Source: Lenzites betulinus
Taxonomy: Eukaryota > Basidiomycota > Agaricomycetes > Polyporales > Polyporaceae
Assembly: GCA_022264855.1 (NCBI GenBank)
Contig: JABYQU010000042.1
Coordinates: forward strand, 124,001 to 188,000
Length of the DNA stretch: 64,000 bases
Direction of reading: 5' to 3'
The notes beneath the pieces are model-generated. The model did no database searches, was not told the DNA's origin, and was given only the letters and a program-made list of their open reading frames with translations. Positions within the stretch are counted from its first letter, which is position 1; the number at the start of each line of letters is the position of its first letter. Of the stretch, positions 24,061 through 35,450 are shown one piece after another. The position numbers and the translations under genes are program-made.

Positions 24061-24766
24061 TATCCACACCGCCAGCTGCTGAATATTCCGAAAGATACGG
24101 GGGCGGACGGCAGTGCAGCAGGTCGTCCCACCCTTCACGCCCATTCCGAGTCGATGGGCGGGTGCTCGGGCGGTCTTGCGGATCTTGATACCTAGCCAAC
24201 ACCGAGGGGCATGCACAAATGACAGAGGTGGACGTGCATGCCGTACTATGCATTTGTCTTCCGAATATCATCTGCAATATAAATAAGTATATTCGCTTCA
24301 ATTGCATGCTGGTTCATAAGCATACCGGTGAGCGTTCATGAACATTGCGCGTTCAGTATGAGCTGCCAGTGGCCCAGTGCATCAACGTCGATGCGGAGTC
24401 AGCCTTATTATAAAATCGAGCGGGTATGTCGGAAGTAGATGCATGATGTTATTCGAGAAGTGACACAAGTCCACGTTATGTCGCAGGTACTAGCAAGTTA
24501 CTGGTATGTGTGATAGTGAGCCGTGCGCAGTACTGCGTTGGTGCAAGAGCGCTTTTCGAGGGCATACGGATGTTTTCTGGTCGCTAGTAGCGCACAGAGT
24601 CGCCGAGTCAGAGTATTAGGCTCAGATATGAATCGAGGGGAATGTATCGGCAGGAGGTGTACGTAGTACATGCATGATGTATACGAGACTAGTCCGAGTC
24701 GCAAACGCTCGTGCGCTCAGAAAAAGGCGCTAAGATTATATTGACGCCACTCCGCGACGCAGACAT
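24061..24766. other. Intergenic, nothing recognised
   Basis: Region where the missing 5' part of the P450 would be expected. No P450 motif or other feature was found. Confidence 0.4.
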
Positions 24767-24870
24767 GCTTGGATGGCTCAGTTGGTTAGAGCGCAGGTCT
24801 CATATTTCGCATATGACCGCCCTTGTGGTGGGTAATCCTGAGGTCATGAGTTCGATCCTCATTCCGAGCA
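24767..24870 (+). tRNA. tRNA-Met (elongator, CAT) with 30-nt intron
   Basis: Mature length 74 nt plus a 30-nt intron after position 37. Acceptor GCTTGGA pairs with TCCGAGC, D-arm GCTC/GAGC, anticodon loop CTCATAA, T-arm ATGAG-TTCGATC-CTCAT, discriminator A. The T-T mismatch at the base of the anticodon stem also occurs in yeast elongator tRNA-Met. A T5 terminator follows at 24871. Confidence 0.92.
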
Positions 24871-25025
24871 TTTTTAGCTCTCGCTGTGGATCTTCTTGAG
24901 TCAGTGTTTGGCTTGTTCTACGCGCACTTACTTGGCGTAAAAAGGCGCCCGGAGGAAGACAAGGGGCCAGGAACATACTAAGCTACCTATTGACACCGGT
25001 AAGCTTCTTGTCTATCTAGTCAAAA

Positions 25026-25113
25026 CGCTCGGAATGAGGGTTGAACTCATGACCTCAGGTCTCTATCCACGTAAGATTAGAACCTGTGCTCTAACCAGCT
25101 GAGCCATCCGAAC
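25026..25113 (-). tRNA. tRNA-like gene, diverged inverted copy of tRNA-Met (probable pseudo-tRNA)
   Basis: Acceptor GTTCGGA/TCCGAGC, D-arm GCTC/GAGC and T-arm ATGAG/CTCAT match the neighbouring tRNA-Met, in opposite orientation 156 bp away. The anticodon region has a perfect CAGGT/ACCTG stem around a 21-nt loop; counting as in the Met gene puts C at position 33 and TAA at 34-36, which is not a normal tRNA. The discriminator is G, not A. Likely a decayed duplicate; a functional tRNA with an unusual intron cannot be excluded. Confidence 0.6.
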
Positions 25114-25666
25114 TAGGGGCTTTCGGCGTTCGCAACTTGTCCATGAAATTGGGGCATATCTTGAGATAACGCAGCCGAGTTACGGGGGTATGGTAGGGTA
25201 TGGTCCAGCGACCTGATACAGCTAATCAGACTGCTACACAGTCTGATTTTTCATGCACAGCTCATGGAACGAAGTACTTTAGAACTTCAATATAAATTCA
25301 ATCGCGAGGGACGCGCGCTTCCCATAAGTATCCTCGATGATGTCACGCGGCATGGGCGTCTGCAGCCTCGCTGGGGACGCGCGTGGACGCTTAATGGGAT
25401 TGCTCCTCTCCCGGTGCCCTCCCCTCATCCTCATCCAGACTCATAACCTACGCACATCCCGACATTTCCGCTTTGTTGCGGGGATATACCTGCACACTGT
25501 TGCAGCTGCCGTCTTCCACGTGAATTTCCTCTCGGGATTCAGACGCCCGCTTCCTCAGCCACCCCAGAGTCCCAACTGCTCGCGTTCTCTCAAGCTCCTT
25601 ATACCTGCTTTTTTCAGTTTTCCATAACTTAGTTGCATCGCATTTGTCCTGCGCACACGATCCACT
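25114..25666. other. Promoter region of the Rab18 gene
   Basis: No separate gene seen. The last 60 bases before the ATG are pyrimidine-rich with a TTTTTTCAGTTTTCC stretch. Confidence 0.4.
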
Positions 25667-26498
25667 ATGTCGCAAACGCAAGACAAACCCAACGCGCCCA
25701 TTAACGTCAAGCTCCTGCTTATCGGCAACTCCTCCGTCGGGAAAAGCAGCCTCCTCCTCCGCTTCTCCGACGAGCAGTGGCTCCCAGAGGACGAGTCGAA
25801 CGCCACCATCGGCGTCGACTTCCGGGTCCACAAGATGGAAGTCAAGGGCAAACGGGTCAAACTGAGTATATGGGTGCGTGCACTGCTTCTACGCACGCAT
25901 ACAGACCCTTACTCTGCGCCTTTGCTGCCCTGACAGGACACCGCGGGGCAGGAGCGCTTCCGCACGATCACGTCCTCGTACTACCGCGGCGCGCAAGGCA
26001 TCATCCTCGTGTACGACGTCGCCAACCGCGAGTCGTTCGAGGCGCTCCCGAAGTGGTTCTCCGAGCTCGAGACGTACGTCTCCAGCGCGGTCGTGAAGAT
26101 CATCGTCGGGAACAAGGTCGACAAGGTGCGCCACTCGTTTCCCGCCTGCGTTGTGCCCGTCGTATCGCTGACCACCGAGTGCATTTGCTGCGTGCTGCGC
26201 GCAGGAGTTCTCACGACAGGTGCCCACGACGGAAGGCGAGGCGTTTGCGAAGCGCATGGGCGCGCTATTCGTCGAGGCGTCCGCAAAGACCGCCGTTGGC
26301 GTGGAAGACGCGTTCCGGGACGTCGTCGCACGCATCATCGACACGCCCGAGCTCTGGCAGGCGGGCGGGCGCCCCGGCACCGGAGCAGGGCGTGCGGGCG
26401 GTCCGCGGCGGCGCGACTCGGGCAACGATGACATGCCGGGGAGCATCGACCTGCATCAGGAGCAGGACGAGGCGGAGAGCGGGGGGTGTTCGTGTTGA
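25667..26498 (+). CDS. RAB18: Rab18-type small GTPase, 3 exons
   Basis: Ras-superfamily GTPase of the Rab18 type, in animals linked to ER and lipid-droplet membranes. Exons 25667-25873, 25937-26125 and 26205-26498 (introns 63 and 79 bp) give 229 residues. G-boxes are complete: GNSSVGKSS (P-loop), ATIGVDF (switch I with Thr), [11 protein letters not shown] (switch II), GNKVDK and EASAKT. Rab18-like signatures are [21 protein letters not shown] and the late TPELW motif. The C-terminus ends GGCSC, a double-cysteine geranylgeranylation site. Both introns lie between codons, the first exactly before DTAG. The hypervariable tail carries a Gly/Arg-rich insert. Confidence 0.95.
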
Positions 26499-27329
26499 GT
26501 CGCTGGTTGGGCGCGGGATTTCTCTTGGACACGACTTGCTGTTACGACGATTTCACGACTTTCATAGGACCTCTAGTGCGACTGCATCGTTCGACGCTGC
26601 TCAGTATCCCGTGCGTACTGCATCTGGGGAGCACATGCGCAAGCGCAGGGCAGATCGCTGTATATTTAGACAGTGGCATAATTTGCACCAGTTACTCACA
26701 TCCGCTTACCGGACGTAAGCGCGAGATCTACCCAAACGGCGATCCCGGGGAGACTTAGCGTCAGTGCCGATGGTCTGGTGAGTGTTCACTGCTGTCGTTG
26801 AGCGGTCCTCAGGGTTGACTGAACGGCGTTTAGATGGCAGCGGTCGTTAGTCTTGATGTTCACCCCTGACGCTAGCCCCGGCTCGCGTTGGAGGGCGATC
26901 CACTCTCACAGATACCGGTATGAACACCTTCGAGGAAGATGCACCAGTGCATACCATATACCCGCTACCCGCTGTCTGTACACGGCGGGCATTAAACCAT
27001 TGCGTATAGGTTAAATGGGTCCAAAAGTCGAGTCAAGAGGTGAACTTTTGACCGACTTATCGGGTCTTGAGTGAGTTGCAAACGACTTTTGTCCAGGACT
27101 CACTTCTAGGTTTTGCTCGGTCGGCAACGGGCCACTGCCTGCCGTGGTATGTTATTCAAGTTACCCAAGCGTACTTCACAGAACCTGATGAGCTGCTATC
27201 ACTCAGCACTACTCATCGTGCACAGGCACCAGCGAGCCGCAGTTGAGCGGTGTAACGCATCGATAATCCCCTAGCCGATCGGGGACACAGGGGCTACGCG
27301 CTAGGAATGCTTGACGCTCCTCCTCAATG
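26499..27329. other. Intergenic, nothing recognised
   Basis: No gene, RNA or repeat recognised between Rab18 and the duplicated block. Confidence 0.4.
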
Positions 27330-27912
27330 CTCATCATGCCGCCGACGCCCATCGCACACGACCTGGAGGCACCCCGCGGGCGAAGCGCGCATAAACACAT
27401 TGTGAGTCTGTGGCGCTTGCTTTAGTCTGATCGCCGAAAGTCAAGCTTTCGAGCTCGAGTCGACTTTCGGGACCATCGTATTCTCATAGTACGCCACGAA
27501 GCGCCGAGCAACACGCAGAGCCTCGGTTGCGAAAGCTCCACCGTAAAGGAATATTGACCTGTTAGGCCGACTGGAGCCGACTACCCGCAAGGTGCGCGCA
27601 TGCCAACATACGCAGTGCTCGCTCACATACCTCCGATATAATAGGACCAGTGCGCGATGATCTATCATCGCCGGGCGCGCGATCTGTGTCCCTTGCTTTT
27701 CATTTATGACCGACTTCCTCGGAGCGTGGCTCGACAAACGGGCATCGACCCGGGTCGGCGCGCGCCGATGAACACGCCAGATCACCGTGTGGAGATCTGC
27801 AATGCATATAGAAGGACTTCAAGGGGGGTATGTCGCTTCTTGGGGCCCCTCACTGTTGACATTCTTTCTTTTCCCTCGCCCCGCGTGCTGTTACGACCCT
27901 TCGCCGCCCACC

Positions 27913-30246
27913 ATGGACCCATCTGCTGCCGCTTTGAGTACAACTGCTGCCGCTGCTCTGCCGCCCGCGGTCGATAATACACTCGGGGCGCTGCTTCTCG
28001 GGACATGCTTCGGGTTTATGTGCGCCTCCTACTCTTTTTATCGAATTGAGATCTGACTAGAGACTTCCTACAGGTTGTATGGTGTGATGCTTTACCAGGC
28101 GTACAGATATTATCAGCTGTACCCTAAAGATCGTTTTATGCTCAAACTACTGGTGAGGGACAAGATCCTCCTTTCACTCGGGCTGGCTCACTTACAGTTA
28201 TTATGGCGATCTAGGTGACGGTGATTGTGTATGCTGTCTGGGGTATATGTTCGATTGGGGATGCTCCGTTTACATGTTATATAGGATCACGGAATCCCTT
28301 CACATGTCAATATGGGCGATAGGCTGGTAAGCTGCACACCGAACATCGTTTGCGAGTCACATGCTCACAGTACTGCGTGCCAGCTACGAATATCTCGTCG
28401 CCAACTACTTTAATCCGGCATATGCCGCCGAAACGCACTGGTCAGTAGCTCCCACTGGTCGCATGTTGATTCACGACATTCCACGGGGCGTTTTGTCTGA
28501 TATTCTGATACCTCTTCAACTCTCAGGTTCATGCAAGTACGTTCAACGTCCTCCGTTATGAAATGGATCTCATTGCTGATACGTCTCTACAAAGACCTTA
28601 GTAGTATTCACGGTAAGCACTACACTTTGCGGTATATCGCGACCTACTCACGTTTCGATTCCACGACTAGGACGCTTCCGTATTGGTCTGCCAACTGTGA
28701 GCGTCGTCCTCATTCACTCTACAATGACAAGTTGCTTACGGTCTGTAGTTTTTACACAGCACGTATATATTATTGTACGTCCATCGCTCGTGGGGCGTGT
28801 TCTGCTGACTGAACATATCTCTCCTGTGCCAGTCGGGCCAGAGTGGCGATGCAGGATTCCCGCTTTCGTTGCTGTAAGTTTTATCGTTGTAGCACACTCG
28901 CAACCCTCGCTCACATCTCCCGTCATCTTAGCTTATCATCCAGTTGTCGTTCGTGGGTCAGTGTGTCCGACGCTGTGTACCTATAATGTGTAGGCTAACT
29001 CCCCCGCCGCGTGCATATAGGATGGACGTTTGGTGCGCACCGCTCGCTATTGCCTATCATACGCTCACATAGCTGATCACCGTCTGCGCTCTAGCCGCTG
29101 TCGCCAAAGTGTCCGTGACATGCTCTCCTGTGACGGAGGCAGCACCGCTAATGCTAATTCCCATCCGATAGCTACCAAGCAAAGTCGGCGGAGGAGTTCT
29201 CCCACTCGACTGTGAGTCCCTCCATCTTTCGCGTGGCACCCCAGAGACCATCGACTGAGGTTTCCCCTTCCCCTGTACGCAGTGGTATGTCTCAGTCTGT
29301 TTCGGCCACGCCGTGGTGTGCGACGTCGTTCTCGCTGGCGCCCTCGTCTACATCCTGCATAACAACCGCACGGGGATGAAGAAGTACGTCGTGGTGCTGC
29401 CCTGGGGTGAAGTAAGGAAGAGCAGCGTGCTGACGCGTATGTGCCGTTCCGCAGCACTGACAACATCTTGGACAAATTAATTGTCTACGCGATCAACACG
29501 GGTGCGTCGTTGCCCCATTCTTTGCCGAAACACACAACGCTAACCATGCAGCTTTTTGTCGCTCCCCTTTGTGTAGGAGTGCTGACGACGTGAGTGCATT
29601 AGATCAGACGTTCGCGCTGCAGGATACTGAGATATCTGCTAGCATCTTTGGTCTACTCGTCTTCGTCTTCGTGAGTGCTTGATGCATCATCTGGTTGCGC
29701 GCCTACTGACGATTCTTGGATGCGCTAGAGTGTTGTATACCCCACGAATTTCATCTACGCGGGAATCAGTGTCGCAGGCGTGAAGCGTGCGTCCCCATCC
29801 GCCTTTCTGTCGCGCTTCCTCGTCCGCTCTGCATGCTGATTCCCTTCGGGCAGTGTACTCAAATTCCGTGCTAGCAATGTACGCCCCTTTTGTCCCCCTT
29901 GTCTTCCGCTCACACAAGGTCGTTGACCACCCCCCTCCACAGGCTGAACTCGCGCAAATCTCTCTCCGACAAGATGATCAACAATGTTCCCGCAGGAGAC
30001 TCGATCTCCCTCACCTCCTACCGCCCCTCCGCCGCCACGTCCCTCCCGCGCCCCAGCGGTATCACCGTGAGCCGCACACAGACCGTCACAGTCGGCGTCA
30101 ACGCGTGGCCCGGCAAGATCAGTCACCACGCTGAGAGCAACTTGGACGTGGAGAAGGGCGCGGGCATCCCGTTTGACAACAGGCACTCGAAGCGTGGCGC
30201 GGAGAAGTACGACGGCGTGGAGGATGAGCTTGGGTTCACACGCTGA
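27913..30246 (+). CDS. DUF6534 seven-helix membrane protein, copy 1, 21 exons
   Basis: A 362-residue protein split into 21 exons, several of them microexons (10, 12, 13, 14, 16 and 18 nt). Exon ends: 27913-28019, 28074-28152, 28215-28228, 28285-28326, 28384-28440, 28527-28536, 28595-28612, 28671-28696, 28749-28774, 28833-28873, 28932-28956, 29021-29032, 29095-29110, 29172-29211, 29283-29383, 29455-29501, 29577-29589, 29643-29670, 29729-29786, 29854-29878, 29943-30246; the sum is exactly 363 codons. Helices begin with GALLLGTCFGFMLYG; the DUF6534 core includes LDKLIVYAINTGVLTTIFG and LYSNSVLAMLNSRKSL. Long cytosolic Ser/Thr-rich tail. The family is abundant in mushrooms, function unknown. Exon 5 must use a CAG acceptor 13 nt later than the first candidate to keep frame. 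Confidence 0.8.
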
Positions 30247-31448
30247 GTGTTCCAGCTCTGCGATGGTGGCCTCTTTGGAGGGATCCAAGTGAAGGTCTGT
30301 CACGATGTACGATTCCTGCTTTCTCGACGTCCTGCTGGCTAGGGGCCAATCCTCTGATTCTTGGCATAGTATGTTTTGTGTATCATTGGCCTCTATCATT
30401 ATTACATTTTCTACCAGCCTGGTTCTCAATATTCGGGGCCTCAATCTGAACACTGATCGTTGCACACAACTTATATCCTATACAATTCCGAGAGATCGAG
30501 GTTTCTAACTGCCTAACCCCAATTTGAACCAGGCCTCGCGAACCCGCGACTGTCAGTGTCAGCGTCCGGTATGTTTTCAAGTTATCGAGGGGCGAGCCTC
30601 GAGGCGTTCTCTGTAGAGCCTGACGACCTATCATCAGCTGATTCAATCTCGACTCACAACACCACTGGGGACTGGACCGCACAGTGCACAGGTACAGGCG
30701 AGTTATGCGTCGGAAGGCGTGCCGGCATTGTCATGAGCCACCGTCGGATGTGAGACTTTATGATCATCGCCGAGTCGGGGACCGGGGTCAGGGCCAAGCG
30801 TTATGAGAACTTCACCTGCCTCCTCCTCATCACGTCGGGCGCTCATATTCGCAATGTGCCTACTCCTCACACATGCCGCCGGCGCCCATCGCAAACGTGG
30901 CGATATCCTGGATACACCCCACGGGCGGAGCGGACAAGACCCAATTGTAAGTATATGCTGGCGATCTATTTTGGGTGCCCTCGGACGGTGGAGGTTTCAA
31001 GCCCGAGTCGAGTTTCGACTGAGGACTGAATCTACTGAGGACAATCGAATTCGGTACGCCATGCATAGCTTCGGTTTCACAAGAGCTCCAGTGATTGACC
31101 CGCTGAACTGACCTCCCGCAATCGCGCGCGCGAACGCCAACATCCGCTATAGTATTCCTCCGACTTTGAAGGGCCAGCGCGCAATGATCTATCATACAAC
31201 CGACGGGCGCGGTGATCTTCCTTTCTCTCCCTTCTATTAACAATGTCTCTGGAGCGTAGCCGTCGCTCATCAAGTTAGCATCCATCCAGTTCTGCGCGCG
31301 AGCGGATGAACGGCAACCGCGTCCATTTCCGCATCGCATAAAGTACAGCAAGGTGAGCGGGCACGCCGCCCCTGAGCGCCCTCGTTGTTGACAGTGAATC
31401 TGCCCTCGCTCCGCGTGCTGCTTCGACCCTTCTCCGCCCACTGTGACC

Positions 31449-33784
31449 ATGGACCCGTCTGCCGCAGCACTGGACCCGAGCGCCGCCACGGACCCAGGTG
31501 TCGGAGCGAGCAGTGCAGCGCTGCCCTCGGCGGACAGTACGCTCGGGGCGCTGCTTCTCGGGACTTGCTTTGGGTTCATGTGAGCCTCCTGCCCCTGTCC
31601 CGGGCCTTCGGACAACAGTCTGACCGGAAACTGGTTACAGGCTGTATGGCTTGATGCTTCACCAGGCGTTCCGATACTATCACCTATATCCTACGGATCG
31701 TTTTCACCTCAAATGGCTGGTGAGTGACTCGATGTTGTCGGTATTCTGACGAGCTCTGACACATTTCGTGTGCCCATCTAGGTGACGATTATCGTGTGAG
31801 TAGCCAGGTATCTATGTTTCATCGCGGACGCTACATTTACGTCTTTCGTAGGATAATGGAATCTTTCCACATGTCATTGTGGGCGATAGCATCGTAAGCT
31901 GGACACTGGAATTCACTTACGAGTTACATGCTCACAGGGTGCCGTGTTTCATCAGCTACGAATATCTCGTCGCCAACTACCTAGATCCGGTGTATCCTGC
32001 CCTAACACACTGGTAAGTAGCTGCCAGCATTTGTCGTATGTTGGATATAAATCAATCTCCAACTCTTAGGTTCGTCCAAGTACGTACAACATGCTCCATC
32101 CTGGAATGGATCCAATATTTACTTCTTTTCCACCAAGACCACAGTACCATTCACGGTAACAATCACACTATCTATTGCGCCCTGCTCACTTTCTGATTCT
32201 ACGACCAGGGCAGCGCCATCTTGGTCTGCCAAATGTAGGCGTTACCCCATGGTCCCACACGATATCAAATTGCTCACAGCAGCTTTCTAGCTTTTACGCA
32301 GCCCGTGTATATTATTGTGAGTTCCTAGTCCATTGCCAGTGGCATGTACCGCCGACTGATCAAGGAGTCTCCAATGTTAGTTGGACCTAAATGGCAATAC
32401 AGAGCCACCGTTTACGTTGTTGTAAGATCTTTCGCTGCAGCATACTCGCAATCCATACTCACATCCTCGGTCATCCTAGATCGTCCTTATGTTGTCGTTC
32501 GTGGGTCAGTTTACTCGATGTTGTACATGTACTGGTCACCCGTCGACTCACTCGCCCGCCCCACCCCAATAGGATGGACAGCAGGTATGCATCACACGTC
32601 ATAGCGTACCACACACTTGAGTTAAAGACCGCCGTCTACGCTTTAGTTGCTGCCGTAAAATCGTTCGTAACATGCTGCTTTACAAATGAGATGACACAAC
32701 TAATCTCAATCAACGCTTGCACAGCTACCAAGCGACAACCTCGGCTGAATTCGCTCACTCAACTGTGAGTAGTTCCCTCAGTATTGAACCAGAGAGTCAT
32801 AGACTGAGATGATCTCCTTCCTTACACACAGTGGCTCATCTCAGTTGGCTATGGCCATGCCGTAGTGTCTGATATTATTCTCGCGGGTGCCCTTATCTAC
32901 ATCCTGCACCAGAACCGCACGGGGATCAAGAAGTACGTCACTGTGCTGTCCCTCCAATGAAGTAATGCTAACGCTCATGTGTCGGCTCGTAGGACTGATA
33001 CTGTTTTGGATACGTTAATCGTTTACACGATTAACACGGGTACGTAGCTGCCCGATGAGTTGCTATCTTCACACAACACTAATCACCCATGTCGCTCCTC
33101 TTCGCGTAGGACTGCTGACGACGTAAGGACACTCAAGGAGGCCTTTGGGCTGCAGGACGCTGACCTCCTATCTTCATAGCATATTCGGTATCCTCGTGTT
33201 CGTCTTCGTGAGTGCTAGATGCATGATCTGACTGCGCATGAGCAACCCTGACGATACCCGAAACCGCCAGGGTCTTACGAACCCCGACAACCTCGTCTAT
33301 GCGGGGCTCAGTATTCCAAGCGTGAAGCGTGCGTCCTCACCCCCTTCTCCATCGCGCTTCCTCGTTCGCTCTGAATGCTGATCCCCTTGGGTTAGTATAC
33401 TCGAATTCCGTACTAGCGATGTACGTCCCTTTCGCCTCCTTGTCCTCTGCTTACACACGGTCACCAACTAACCCCCTCCACAGGCTGAACTCCCGTCGAT
33501 CTCTGTCCGCGAAAATGATGGGTGGCGGTTTCGATCCTGGCTCGATCTCCCTCGGTAACTACCGCCCCTCCGCAGCGGCGTCCCACTCTCGCACCGGCGG
33601 TATCACTACGGTGACCCGCACGCAGACGGTTACGGTCGACGTCAACGGGTGGCCCGGCAAGATCAGCAGCCACGTCGGGAGCGACGTGGACGAGGAAAAA
33701 GGCACGCACACCGCGTTCGACAGCAGGAACCTGAAGCGTAGCACGGAGGGGTACGACGAGGACGAGCTTGGGTTCGCCCGCTGA
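31449..33784 (+). CDS. DUF6534 seven-helix membrane protein, copy 2, about 21 exons
   Basis: Tandem paralog of the gene at 27913 with the same exon order. Exon 1 starts at 31449 with an Ala-rich leader slightly longer than in copy 1; later exons encode LYGLMLHQAFRYYHLYP, MESFHMSLWAIA, the IFYAARVYY helix, SVGYGHAVVSDIILAGALIY, LDTLIVYTINTGLLTT and LYSNSVLAMLNSRRSL, ending with a tail that stops at 33782-33784. I checked the key junctions (exons 1-6, 9-14 and 16-21) and found donor, acceptor and phase agreement with copy 1, so it looks intact. Function unknown. Exon ends here are less fully worked out than in copy 1. Confidence 0.78.
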
Positions 33785-34197
33785 ATGCTGAGGTTCAGGG
33801 CAGATGCATCCGTTCGAGGAGCTCGAATAGAGGCACACCGTGATGTGCGATCCGTACCTCTTGGACGCTGCTGATTGTACTATAGCATTTGGGCCGAGTT
33901 GTCCTTGCCTTGCGCTGCTTTCTAGGCTGACCGTGTAATGTTCATTAATGTACGTTACAGTGTGTGCGTATGTATCATCCACCTATTATTGTTACCTTTG
34001 CCACTGGCGTGGTTCACTGGCTTATAGCATGGGGTTGTCAATGTTTAGGATCACTCCTATACAAAGGCCACCTGGGCTGTAGCAGCTCACGGTCTCCGCT
34101 GCCGATTCCCAGCTGATACCTCAACTCTTCGAAATGATTCTCTGTTAGTGTCCAACACTAATAGTACAACACGCACGCTTGCATACAAACGTCCTTC
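33785..34197. other. Intergenic, nothing recognised
   Basis: 3' regions of two converging genes; no feature recognised. Confidence 0.4.
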
Positions 34198-35013
34198 CTA
34201 CCCACGTCGTCGCACCGACGTGGTCAATTCCACCGCCTCCAACCGCATCGGCGGCGCAGACACGGCCCCCATTCCCATTTTCGTGCCCAAGCTCCGTGCA
34301 CCCGGTACAGACTTTCGAGATGGTCTCCTCTCCACCACGTCGCTGTCGTTGTCGCCCTCTTCATCATCCTTGTCCCTGAGCTCCCGATGACGCACGAGCG
34401 GCAGGACAACACCCTCAAAGCGGAGATCCGGATGCAGCAGCGGTATGGGCGCCAGCGACGGCTCGCTGACCTCCTGCTCGAGCTGGTACAGCACCGCGTA
34501 GCTCGGCGGGGGGATCCGCCCTTTCCTCTTCTTCGTCGCTGTCCTCTCCTCGGCATCCTCTTCCTCCCCCTCGTTAACGCCACGCTTCTTCTTCCTGTGC
34601 GCCGAGACAGACGAGCCCGACGCCGAGCTGGTGCTTGGGGGGACGCGCGCGCGCCGAGTGCTCGGGCCCGCGCGCGAGGTGATCTCCACAACGGGGTACA
34701 CGTCCACGTCCATGTGCATGTTCAGCGACATCGCGCTCACAGGCGGCCCCGCGTACTCAAGCTCCGGGCTCGCCCTGCGCTCCGCGCGCTCTTGCAGCCC
34801 CTGCAGCACCGACTCCACTGCACAACACCGCGAATCAATATGTCATGGTGTCAATATGTAGGGAAATAACTCACAGCCATCGCGCTCGACGGAGTTCAGG
34901 AGTTCCTCCAGTTTCCTACGATGTGGGCGCCCGACGTACCGCTCGAGCCCGAGGTCTTGCACTACCGTGCGGAGAGTCTTCGTGTTCAAGACGACCCATG
35001 GAAAGTGCCCCAT
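34198..35013 (-). CDS. Hypothetical nuclear-type protein, 2 exons
   Basis: Exons 35013-34875 and 34817-34198 (57-bp intron, phase 1) give 252 residues. The first 46 residues form a compact basic helical region (LRTVVQDLGLERYVGRPHRR, then KLEELLNSVER) that recalls a SAP-like helix-extension-helix, which I cannot confirm. The rest is disordered with a bipartite basic cluster HRKKKRG and TKKRKGR around an acidic stretch, typical of nuclear proteins, and an acidic Asp/Glu run before the C-terminus. No enzyme motif. Stop at 34198-34200. Confidence 0.65.
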
Positions 35014-35450
35014 TATGATAGTGCGTTAGTCCTGTCTCCTGGGCCTTGGAATGGGGGCACGCTCGGTGGTGGGGAGAACGAAGTCGGGAGAGTTCAAAAT
35101 TAGGCGTCTTTCCGACGTAATCGGGATGCGCTATGCGAGGTTAGGCGCTCGCCCGCCAGTACTAGTACCAAACTCGGGTCGGTGTACGAACAGCTCAAGA
35201 GATATACAAGTAGAGAATAAGTATGATTCGAATGCTACGATACATTGGAGAGATGCTTGTGATGCGTAAATGTAAGCCGATCTATAGTACTAAAGTCCAG
35301 GTGTGCGGGTAAGTATGTACAAGGGAACATGAGCAGCTACAAGTAAATGGAAGCACAGGGAGCAGCATTAACACTGACGCACGACGACGGGTGCGGAAGT
35401 ATCAGAGTACCCAACACCGAGCAAACTAGCATAGCCTCAAGGTGAAGAAC
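35014..35450. other. Intergenic, nothing recognised
   Basis: Promoter region of the gene at 34198-35013 and 3' end of the exchanger gene. No feature recognised. Confidence 0.4.

Larger units (their letters stand above)
27330..33784 (+). repeat. Tandem duplication of a 3.54-kb gene unit
   Basis: Unit 1 (about 27330-30246) and unit 2 (about 30870-33784) each hold a conserved upstream block starting CATGCCGCC, a promoter region and one DUF6534 gene. Start codons are 3536 bp apart and stop codons 3538 bp apart, while the sequences have diverged at many sites. The 30247-30869 and 27330-27912 stretches hold no other gene. Confidence 0.8.

Noticed and set aside
25026..25113. tRNA with CTA anticodon (amber suppressor) that could read the gag-pol TAG
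   Set aside because: CTA requires shifting the anticodon stem by one base; with the normal count the loop has C33 and TAA. Attractive coincidence, not supported.
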